Source: Pseudescherichia sp031998825 (GTDB taxonomy: Bacteria; Pseudomonadota; Gammaproteobacteria; Enterobacterales; Enterobacteriaceae). From it: a DNA stretch of 64,000 nt. Below are positions 58,127 to 64,000 of this stretch, piece by piece. The stretch lies in assembly GCF_031998825.1 (NCBI RefSeq), contig NZ_DAMACX010000006.1:74462-138461 (forward strand). The letters run 5' to 3'. The notes beneath the pieces were generated by a model, which saw nothing but the letters and a program-made list of their open reading frames with translations, ran no database searches and had not been told where the DNA came from. Every line of letters starts with the position of its first letter. Position 1 is the stretch's first letter. A program made the position numbers and the translations under genes.

Positions 58127-58366
58127 ATGCAGCAGAACAACCTTGTTCCGAACACAGCTAATGCCATTACCCGGTATTTCAATAAAGCTGCACTGCCAAG
58201 CCAGCAGGAGACGCTGGGTCAGATTGTGGTCGAGATCCTGAGTAGTGGCCAGAGCCTGAACCGTAAGGCAATCTGCACTAAGCTACTCAGCCGCCTTGAA
58301 ACAGCGTCCGATGCGGACGAAGAGAGCCATTACCATACGCTGATTGGCCTGCTGTTTGATCGCTAA
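58127..58366 (+). CDS. ycgZ: YcgZ, first connector protein of the blue-light operon
   Basis: A 79-residue protein aligning with E. coli YcgZ along its length (AITRYFNKAALPSQQETLG; LIGLLF at the end). AGGAG precedes the ATG. In E. coli the ycgZ-ymgAB-ymgC genes are repressed by BluR, induced by blue light plus low temperature, and act through the Rcs system on biofilm matrix and acid resistance. The gene follows the two GTACA inverted repeats and is divergent from bluF. Confidence 0.9.
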   Translation: MQQNNLVPNTANAITRYFNKAALPSQQETLGQIVVEILSSGQSLNRKAICTKLLSRLETASDADEESHYHTLIGLLFDR

Positions 58367-58511
58367 GGACATGCAAATGTGCAGCAACTGATAGTCAAGT
58401 TTTTAGTCGCTCCAGGTAGGCGGGTATTCATGGACGATGACCCCTCCCCTACCAGGCGCACACTCATGCCGCGTTTCCATTGCGGAACAGCGTGGCAGCA
58501 GAGACGCAGTT

Positions 58512-58823
58512 ATGAATAGAAGTGAAGTTGAAAAATTAACAGATGAGCTGATTGGAGAAGCCGTCTTATCCCTCCTCAGTGAGAACGGGCCTGTCAACAC
58601 CAGGGCACTTATCACGAGGTTGCGGGCTATGGAAGCAAGAGAGGCGGACGGCCGACGGCGTGAGATACTTGGGCGTGTTATCGCCGAAATCAACAACAAT
58701 ACTAAAGTATCGATGCGCAGTCAGACCGGACGTGAGCAGAAGGACTCTGATAGCGAACAGAAGGACAACGTGTTTCAACTGTTTGGCACCCGCCAGCAAC
58801 AGGGCACCAGTAAAAAACACTGA
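58512..58823 (+). CDS. ymgA: YmgA-like biofilm-associated protein
   Basis: A 103-residue protein similar to E. coli YmgA in its first ~65 residues (EVEKLTDELIGEAVLSLLSE; ALITRLRAMEAREADGRRRE). A polar, Lys/Gln-rich tail follows that looks disordered. It lies 145 bp after ycgZ; a ribosome site is weak. The start at MNRSEVEKL is preferred because it fits YmgA; the frame extends upstream. It is the second gene in the blue-light operon; no catalytic motif is present. Confidence 0.8.
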   Translation: MNRSEVEKLTDELIGEAVLSLLSENGPVNTRALITRLRAMEAREADGRRREILGRVIAEINNNTKVSMRSQTGREQKDSDSEQKDNVFQLFGTRQQQGTSKKH

Positions 58824-58859
58824 CTGCACACATTTATCTAACTTTTAACGGTACACACT

Positions 58860-59141
58860 ATGCTTCAGGCTATGCTCCAGCAATCATCAGACGCTTTTGA
58901 AGCGCTGCCCGATACAGCCCTCTCCGCCTATTTCCGCAATGCGGGTGACGTTCTGGCGGATGAATCTACGGTACTGGGTGCAGTCGTCCGTTCGATCCTG
59001 GCTTCCGGCGGGCATCTCACTAATAAAGCGATTATCCTGCATCTCATCCAGGCAATTGAATCTACCGACGACGTGGTGAAGAGCGATATCATTCGCAAGA
59101 CGCTGGAGATTGTCGTCGACCATACGATGGATGACATCTGA
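58860..59141 (+). CDS. ariR: AriR (YmgB) biofilm and acid-resistance regulator
   Basis: A 93-residue protein that aligns closely with E. coli AriR/YmgB: LSAYFRNAGDVLADES, ILASGGHLTNKAIILHLIQ and IIRKTLEIVVDHTMDDI. AriR is a small helical dimer that adjusts biofilm formation and acid resistance, acting on the Rcs pathway. It is the third gene of the ycgZ-ymgA-ariR unit. Two start codons are possible (58860 or 58872), with little ribosome-site support for either. The E. coli fourth gene, ymgC, is not found; a REP cluster follows. Confidence 0.88.
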   Translation: MLQAMLQQSSDAFEALPDTALSAYFRNAGDVLADESTVLGAVVRSILASGGHLTNKAIILHLIQAIESTDDVVKSDIIRKTLEIVVDHTMDDI

Positions 59142-59156
59142 GCTTAGGTTTAGTGA

Positions 59157-59231
59157 TGTAGGCCTGATAAGCGCAGCGCCATCAGGCGTTGTTGCCTCTG
59201 CCGGGTGGCGGCTCCGCCTTACCCGGCCTAC
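59157..59231. repeat. Two REP palindromes (BIME)
   Basis: TGTAGGCCTGATAAGCGCAG with GCGCCATCAGGC, followed by TGCCGGGTGGCGGCTCCGCC and TTACCCGGCCTA: two REP sequences in opposite orientation. Part of the second is coding sequence for the minus-strand gene at 59182-60309. Confidence 0.85.
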
Positions 59232-60309
59232 CAGAACAGCCCGAGCCGATTCCAAATCGTTCCAGTACCTCTCTCATCTCTTTAAGTTGCGGCTCTCTTC
59301 CCACTGTAGCCGTGAGCCTTGCTGCTACCGCCGCGATTTTGTCTTCGATTGTTAGGGTAATCTTGGTCAGCGTCAGGCTTTCCTGTCCCTCAGCATCAAC
59401 ACCGCTGATATAAGTGACGCTGTCACCTCTGGCGATGGTCTGATAGTAAGAGACATCCGCCACGGCATCAGACTTATCAGGCTCGTTACCGTTGTGTCGC
59501 TCCTGCTGCCACAGTGGATCCGCCGCATAGCACTGCTGATTAAGCTGAATAGCGGAGGCCACGTCTCCCTGCTCTCTGAGCAAGCGCGCCTGCGTGTTTT
59601 CGTAATTTTTTCGGGCAACTTCATGATCGAAAATAGTGGCGAGAGAGGTCTCAGGGTCGCAGTTAACTCTCCTTAACGGCTGCCCCCTGAAGTTATAGAT
59701 CCGCATCTCCCCATCCTGCTGATGGTAGTAAAAATTAAGATAGGGATGGAACACGGCACCAGCAGGAAGAGGCAGCGCCTGTTGAGGGCTTTTCTTATCA
59801 ATAATTAGCCAGCGGGTGCCGGTATGACGCTGGTGACGACGCTGATTCTCAAAATAGGTCAATGCGGTATGCGCCACGATGCCGTTAGCTTTCGCAACGA
59901 ACTGGGCCGCCTGTTTATTCTGCCCGCTGTAGTGCATCACCAGCGTCTCCTGGGGAATGATATGCTCCCAGTTATTAGCGCAATCGGCAAAATAGTCGTT
60001 GACGGTGGCGCGGTACGCAGCGATCTCCAGGTTCTGCTGACGCGCTACCTGCCCGAGCTCTGGCCCGGTAAGCGGCTTTTCGATCAGGGCTAACGCCTTA
60101 GCGTCGTTGACTGACATCGGCGGATGATGCTCCGTCAAATACTGATAGATTGCCCTTCTCTTTTCTTCCTGATTCAACGCATTAGCGATGTCGCAAAACT
60201 GTTCAACCCTTTTTAACTGTTCTGCGGTATCGGGATTGCCCGCAAGTGAAATCTCACAGGTTTGAATTTTACGCCCGGCAGGTAGATTAACGTTGGTTAA
60301 AAGAGGCAT
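59182..60309 (-). CDS. Uncharacterised protein with C-terminus encoded by REP DNA
   Basis: A 375-residue soluble protein, not recognised. It begins MPLLTNVNLPAGRKIQTCEI and contains three visible helical stretches (AEQLKRVEQFCDIANALNQE, the ENQRRHQR region, and REQGDVASAIQLNQQCYAAD). A few Cys occur (QTCEI, DCANNWE, VNCDPE). No signal peptide or membrane helix. The last ~16 residues (GRPGKAEPPPGRGNNA) are a translated REP palindrome, so the original stop was probably lost and replaced. The start is the ATG inside the end of the upstream membrane-protein gene, overlapping it by 23 bp, so the two are coupled. Confidence 0.6.
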   Translation of the reverse strand: MPLLTNVNLPAGRKIQTCEISLAGNPDTAEQLKRVEQFCDIANALNQEEKRRAIYQYLTEHHPPMSVNDAKALALIEKPLTGPELGQVARQQNLEIAAYRATVNDYFADCANNWEHIIPQETLVMHYSGQNKQAAQFVAKANGIVAHTALTYFENQRRHQRHTGTRWLIIDKKSPQQALPLPAGAVFHPYLNFYYHQQDGEMRIYNFRGQPLRRVNCDPETSLATIFDHEVARKNYENTQARLLREQGDVASAIQLNQQCYAADPLWQQERHNGNEPDKSDAVADVSYYQTIARGDSVTYISGVDAEGQESLTLTKITLTIEDKIAAVAARLTATVGREPQLKEMREVLERFGIGSGCSGRPGKAEPPPGRGNNA

Positions 60310-60793
60310 AGCAGCGAACGTAGTGCATAAATTTTCCCATAAATGTACCCGCGAAAACGCCGCCGGAAACAATTGCAAATCCGTTGAGTCCCGGCTGCGC
60401 CATCGCGGCGGGCGAGATAGCGGTTAGTACGGCAAAGACATATTTGGTCAAAAAAGCGATCATCATCATCGGCAGTACAGTGTAGTCGGCAGGACGTTGC
60501 AGCGTGCGGGGTTCATTGCCAGGCTGAATGCGCTTTGGATTGATAAACTGGTAGCCAATGGCAGCGCCGACTAATAGACCCACTCCCCAGAGGGTCCATG
60601 TGCCCACCGTCGGAGGGCGAAAGGCGATTAAATCGTAGAGATCCCACACCAGGAAAATAGCGGGTACGATCAGCAACTTCTCTAACTTTACCGTCGTGGG
60701 CTGACGCGCCTTGATGCCGCGTATCAGCAGATAGATAAACAGCGCCCAAACCCAGAACGGTGTATGTACGATAATTCCGGACAGGTAATCCAT
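60287..60793 (-). CDS. Uncharacterised inner-membrane protein
   Basis: A 168-residue protein with four to five hydrophobic helices: PFWVWALFIYLLIRGI at 12-27, LLIVPAIFLVWDLYDLIAF, WTLWGVGLLVGAAIGYQF, and one more after VLPMMMIAFLTKYVFAVLT. The WVWALFIYLLIRGIKAR motif matches a family of hypothetical membrane proteins I know mainly as DUF6622-like. The overlapping downstream gene (59182-60309) is transcribed in the same direction, suggesting one operon. Function unknown. Confidence 0.65.
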   Translation of the reverse strand: MDYLSGIIVHTPFWVWALFIYLLIRGIKARQPTTVKLEKLLIVPAIFLVWDLYDLIAFRPPTVGTWTLWGVGLLVGAAIGYQFINPKRIQPGNEPRTLQRPADYTVLPMMMIAFLTKYVFAVLTAISPAAMAQPGLNGFAIVSGGVFAGTFMGKFMHYVRCYASFNQR

Positions 60794-60942
60794 CGTTGTG
60801 CATGCTCCAGGTGATTAAGCGATCTTGACGCTACTCTACTCTCATCCATGCCTGGCACGATACGCCATTCTTACCACTCTGTGTAACAACCCACACTGTT
60901 TTTCTGCTTATTTCCTCTGTGATTCAGCCCACATTTTAGCCA

Positions 60943-60956
60943 TGAAACCGGTTGCA
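60943..60956. promoter_or_regulatory. AscG-type operator 1
   Basis: TGAAACCGGTTGCA, one position off the LacI/AscG consensus palindrome TGAAACCGGTTTCA. It is 36 bp (centre to centre) from operator 2 and upstream of the PTS gene. Confidence 0.75.
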
Positions 60957-60978
60957 AGACCCTCTTTCACTGCTAGCA

Positions 60979-60992
60979 TGAAACCGGTTTCA
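60979..60992. promoter_or_regulatory. AscG-type operator 2
   Basis: TGAAACCGGTTTCA, a perfect 14-bp palindrome identical to the known AscG consensus, 46 bp before the PTS gene start. The two sites would let one LacI-type tetramer loop and repress the promoter. Confidence 0.85.
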
Positions 60993-61037
60993 AATTGAGG
61001 TCACACACTCTATAACCCATAAAAAAGGTACATCAGA

Positions 61038-62927
61038 ATGGCCATTATTAGGGATTACAATAAGTTAGCCAGTGACATTCTTCATGAGGTGGGCGGCGAA
61101 GCGAATATCAATAGCTTCACCCGCTGCGCCACCCGTTTACGCCTGGTTTTGAACGATACCCCTGCTGAGGCGAAAAGCCGGATCCAGAACTTGCCCGGCG
61201 TGATTGCCGTGGTGGAGAGCGGCGGTCAGTTCCAGGTGGTTATCGGCACCCACGTCGCCGACGTGTTTAACGCCCTCTCGGCTCTGATTGGTGAGGACCA
61301 TGCCGGAGCGACCAACAAGCCGAAAACCCGCTGGCTGGATGCGGTGATTGCCACCATGTCTGCGGTGTTTGCCCCTATCGTTTACATTCTGGCCGCCGCC
61401 GGGATCCTCCAGGGGCTGCTGATTGTTGTTGGGCTGATTGATGCCGATATCAAAACCACCGGTACCTTCGCCATCCTCAACTTTATGTCGTGGACGCCGT
61501 TTGCCTTCCTGCCGGTGTTCATTGCCATCACCGCCGCGCGCCACTTCAAATGTAATCCGTTCATCGCCGTACTCTGCTGCTGCGCGCTAATCAACCCCGA
61601 GTGGTCGGCGATGGCAGGTCGCATTGCTAACGGGGAGACCATCACCTTCCTGTTTATTCCGCTGGCGAAGACGGTCTACACCTCATCGGTACTGCCGCCG
61701 CTGTTCCTGGTCTGGGCGCTCTCCTGGCTTGAAAAGCGGGTAGAGAAGATCCTGCCGGACGTGGTCAGCGCCCTGTTCACCCCGCTGATCTGCTTTGTGA
61801 TTATTGTTCCCCTGACCCTTATTGTTATCGGGCCGATTACCACCTGGGCGGCGATGGGCATCGCCAGCGGCTACAATGCCCTGTTCGCCGCCGCGCCTGC
61901 GGTCGCTGCTGCGCTCATCGGCGGTATCTGGCAGATTATCGTTATTTTCGGCGTGCACTGGGGCATTACGCCGGTGATCATGGCCAACTTTGACACCCAG
62001 GGATATGACTCCTTCCAGGCCTATCAAACGATTGCGGTAATCGGCCAGATGGCCGCCGTGTTTGGCGTATTCCTGAAGAGCCGCAACCGCGAGCTGAAAA
62101 CAACCTCCCTGTCGGCGGGCGTGACCGCCATCTTTGGCATTACCGAACCGGCAATCTATGGCGTGACGCTGCGCTTTAAAAAGCCGTTTATCTGCGGCTG
62201 CATCGGTGGCGCGGTAGGTGCAGTGGTGGCCAGCCTGTTTGGCTCCCTCTACTACGCTTACGCGGCGCTGCCGGGCCTGTTTACCCTGGTAAACGCCATT
62301 AGCCCGGATGCGCCGATGTCCTTCATCGGTGAACTTGCCGGTAGCGCAACGGCTGTCGTCCTGACTATTATACTGGTGCAGTTCGTTGGCTTTGACGATC
62401 CGGTAGCGGAAGAGACGCTCACCGACGCGCCAGAAACCACCCCGGTCACCACCACCTCAACCGCTGCGGCGAAGACCAGCCTGGCGCTGAACAGCCCGCT
62501 CAGCGGAGATGTGATCGCGCTGGAAGAGGTCGCAGACGAAGCGTTCTCGCAAAAGGTCCTGGGCGACGGCGTTGCTATTCGGCCCCATGAGGGTAAAGTG
62601 GTTGCGCCCTGCGACGCCCGGGTCGAAACGGTGATCGAGTCACGCCACGCCATTGGTCTTGCCTGCGACAACGGTGCGGAGCTGCTGATCCACGTGGGGT
62701 TGAACACCGTGAATTTACAGGGTGAGCACTTCCGTCCGCTGGTGAAGGAGGGCGACGTCGTTAAAGCCGGTACGCCGCTGCTGGAGTTTGATAAAGAGGC
62801 CATCGAGCGTGCCGGATACGATCTCACTACGCCGGTGCTGGTGATCAATAGCGATGAGTTTCAGCTGACGAAGCTCCAGTCCGGGGGCACTATTCGTCAG
62901 GAGATGCCGTTAATGACCGTCTCCTGA
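61038..62927 (+). CDS. Beta-glucoside-type PTS permease, EIIBCA
   Basis: A 629-residue phosphotransferase-system sugar permease. EIIB (1-90) has the phosphorylation Cys in SFTRCATRLRL. EIIC (about 100-455) has ten or so helices and a conserved GITEPAIYGVTLRFK loop. EIIA (about 470-629) carries the active His in LLIHVGLNTVNLQG. It imports and phosphorylates an aryl- or oligo-beta-glucoside. It is preceded by two AscG-type operators and followed 27 bp later by an AscG-like repressor gene. A phospho-beta-glucosidase, expected in such loci, is not in the window. Confidence 0.9.
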   Translation: MAIIRDYNKLASDILHEVGGEANINSFTRCATRLRLVLNDTPAEAKSRIQNLPGVIAVVESGGQFQVVIGTHVADVFNALSALIGEDHAGATNKPKTRWLDAVIATMSAVFAPIVYILAAAGILQGLLIVVGLIDADIKTTGTFAILNFMSWTPFAFLPVFIAITAARHFKCNPFIAVLCCCALINPEWSAMAGRIANGETITFLFIPLAKTVYTSSVLPPLFLVWALSWLEKRVEKILPDVVSALFTPLICFVIIVPLTLIVIGPITTWAAMGIASGYNALFAAAPAVAAALIGGIWQIIVIFGVHWGITPVIMANFDTQGYDSFQAYQTIAVIGQMAAVFGVFLKSRNRELKTTSLSAGVTAIFGITEPAIYGVTLRFKKPFICGCIGGAVGAVVASLFGSLYYAYAALPGLFTLVNAISPDAPMSFIGELAGSATAVVLTIILVQFVGFDDPVAEETLTDAPETTPVTTTSTAAAKTSLALNSPLSGDVIALEEVADEAFSQKVLGDGVAIRPHEGKVVAPCDARVETVIESRHAIGLACDNGAELLIHVGLNTVNLQGEHFRPLVKEGDVVKAGTPLLEFDKEAIERAGYDLTTPVLVINSDEFQLTKLQSGGTIRQEMPLMTVS

Positions 62928-62954
62928 TAGCCTGTTAAATAATTGGGGAAGGTT

Positions 62955-63950
62955 ATGGTCACGATACTGGATGTCGCCAGGCGGGCGGGCGTCTCAAAAG
63001 CAACGGTCTCCCGTGCGCTAAACGGTAAGGTAGTGGTCAGCGAAGAGGTGAAGGCCCGCATCTTCAAGGCCATTGAGGAGACGGGATATCGCCCTAACCT
63101 GCTGGCGCGCACGCTGGCGACCAGTCGCTCTAACTCGGTGGGACTGGTGATCACCAACGGCCTGTATAACGGGCCGTTCTTTTCCGCCATGATCTACCAG
63201 GCGGCGACCTGCAGTGAAGATCTCCAGCGTCAGCTGGTGCTGGCCGACGGCAAGCACAGCCGGGAGGATGAGCGTAACGCCATCAACTTCCTGGTGCAGC
63301 TGCGCTGTGAAGCGATCATGATCTACCCCAAGTACCTTAGCGTTGATGAACTTGATGACATTATTGATGAGAGCAGCGTGCCCATTGTGGTGATCAACCG
63401 TGAGCTGAAGCGCAACCGCAGCAGCTCGGTGTTTGTCGATCACTACCGGGGCAGCGTGCGCATGGTGGAGTATCTGCTTGCCCAGGGGCACCGCGATATT
63501 GCTTTTGTAGCTGGCAGCGAAGGGTCGCCCACGGGTGACAGCCGCCTTGCCGGCTACCGCGATGCGTTTCATGCTGTTGGATTGACACCTGACGAAACGC
63601 TGATCGTGCGCGGCAGTTGGAGCACCGAGAGCGGCTACGAGGCGGGCTGCGCCCTGTTGAAAAAGGATCGGCCCATGAGCTGCATCCTGGCCGCTAACGA
63701 TGACATGGCCATCGGCGTGACTAAGGCCATGATCGACAACGGCCTGCGGGTGCCAAATGACATCTCCGTCGCCGGATTCGATGACTCTATCATCGGCCGC
63801 TACTTCACCCCCACCTTGACCACCGTGCATATCCCGATGGACGAGATGATCCGCGATGCGGTGCGTATTTTATTATCTCCTGATAGCGCCACGCAGTCGC
63901 TGCATGAAGGCTCGCTGATCGTCAGAGACTCCGTGGCTAAGCGAAAGTGA
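62955..63950 (+). CDS. LacI-family repressor, AscG-like
   Basis: A 331-residue LacI/GalR regulator. The N-terminal HTH is at residues 1-24 (VTILDVARRAGVSKATVSRA) with the hinge helix PNLLARTLATSRS after it. The periplasmic-binding-like sugar domain follows (62-325) with FDDSIIGRYFTPTLTTVHIP at the end. It resembles AscG in sequence, for instance LVLADGKHSREDERNAINFL and AIMIYPKYLSVDELDDIID. In the window the exact AscG consensus precedes the PTS gene, so the repressor probably controls its own operon. The start is the ATG with GGAAGG upstream; 4 open codons before it are ignored. Confidence 0.85.
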   Translation: MVTILDVARRAGVSKATVSRALNGKVVVSEEVKARIFKAIEETGYRPNLLARTLATSRSNSVGLVITNGLYNGPFFSAMIYQAATCSEDLQRQLVLADGKHSREDERNAINFLVQLRCEAIMIYPKYLSVDELDDIIDESSVPIVVINRELKRNRSSSVFVDHYRGSVRMVEYLLAQGHRDIAFVAGSEGSPTGDSRLAGYRDAFHAVGLTPDETLIVRGSWSTESGYEAGCALLKKDRPMSCILAANDDMAIGVTKAMIDNGLRVPNDISVAGFDDSIIGRYFTPTLTTVHIPMDEMIRDAVRILLSPDSATQSLHEGSLIVRDSVAKRK

Positions 63951-64000
63951 CTAGTCCTGGAATAGGTTGACACTTTTCAGGCCTGTAACGCCCGGTGAAC

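Noticed and set aside
1..64000. Prophage or CRISPR array
   Set aside because: No phage structural genes, no integrase, no regularly spaced identical repeats; the island repeats are too long, irregular and coding-like for CRISPR.

Overview
The window looks like an enterobacterial chromosome from the Enterobacter/Lelliottia/Klebsiella side of the Enterobacteriaceae. Evidence is the nasR-nasFEDCBA nitrate-assimilation locus, the bluR/bluF/ycgZ-ymgA-ariR blue-light locus, digH, a YdeP-type oxidoreductase, REP palindromes and a GC-rich background. I saw no rRNA, tRNA or CRISPR array. A 28-bp match to the chromosome-dimer resolution site dif lies at 38683-38710, so the window spans the replication terminus. 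The KOPS-like octamers (GGGNAGGG) I found by eye on both sides all point at it.

Layout. 0-10.8 kb: accessory housekeeping genes (cut diguanylate cyclase, phosphoribosyltransferase, paired SMR pump, ASCH protein, TetR/PACE pair, three GNAT acetyltransferases, NudK-type Nudix enzyme, DeoR, AraC/aldo-keto reductase pair). 10.2-13.8 kb: MarR regulator divergent from a DUF969-DUF979-DUF2891 operon. 13.9-19.9 kb: YrbL-like protein, HxlR/SDR pair, a second UvrA, LysR and a SnoaL-like protein. 20.0-33.1 kb: a large, apparently undescribed catabolic cluster. It holds RidA, DUF1028, an ArgE-like deacylase, a complete PotABCD-like ABC importer, quinone oxidoreductase (interrupted by 175 Ns), a GST, a diverged type II dehydroquinase-like protein, a D-2-hydroxyacid dehydrogenase, a flavin monooxygenase and an FMN 2-hydroxyacid oxidase. 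A LysR gene sits in the middle with an inverted repeat at its divergent promoter.

33.05-38.6 kb: an AT-rich island directly beside dif. It carries a TIR-like (PF10137-type) protein of the anti-phage kind, an uncharacterised membrane protein, several tiny orphan genes, a secreted coiled-coil protein, four copies of a roughly 110-bp module, a duplicated 80-bp element and an IS fragment. It reads as a mosaic of displaced effector/immunity or defence cassettes. 38.9-40.3 kb: Nudix and DUF1275 genes.

40.4-51.6 kb: nas locus on the minus strand. NasC and NasB form one open reading frame. The nasF control region shows NtrC-like sites, a sigma-54 promoter, an ANTAR-type A1/G4 hexaloop hairpin and a rho-independent terminator, which fits NasR antitermination. 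51.7-55.7 kb: VF530, digH and a YdeP-like gene. 55.8-59.2 kb: bluR-bluF divergent from ycgZ-ymgA-ariR with GTACA inverted repeats between. 59.2-64 kb: a protein of unknown function whose C-terminus is translated REP DNA, a membrane protein, and a beta-glucoside-type PTS with an AscG-like repressor and matching operators.
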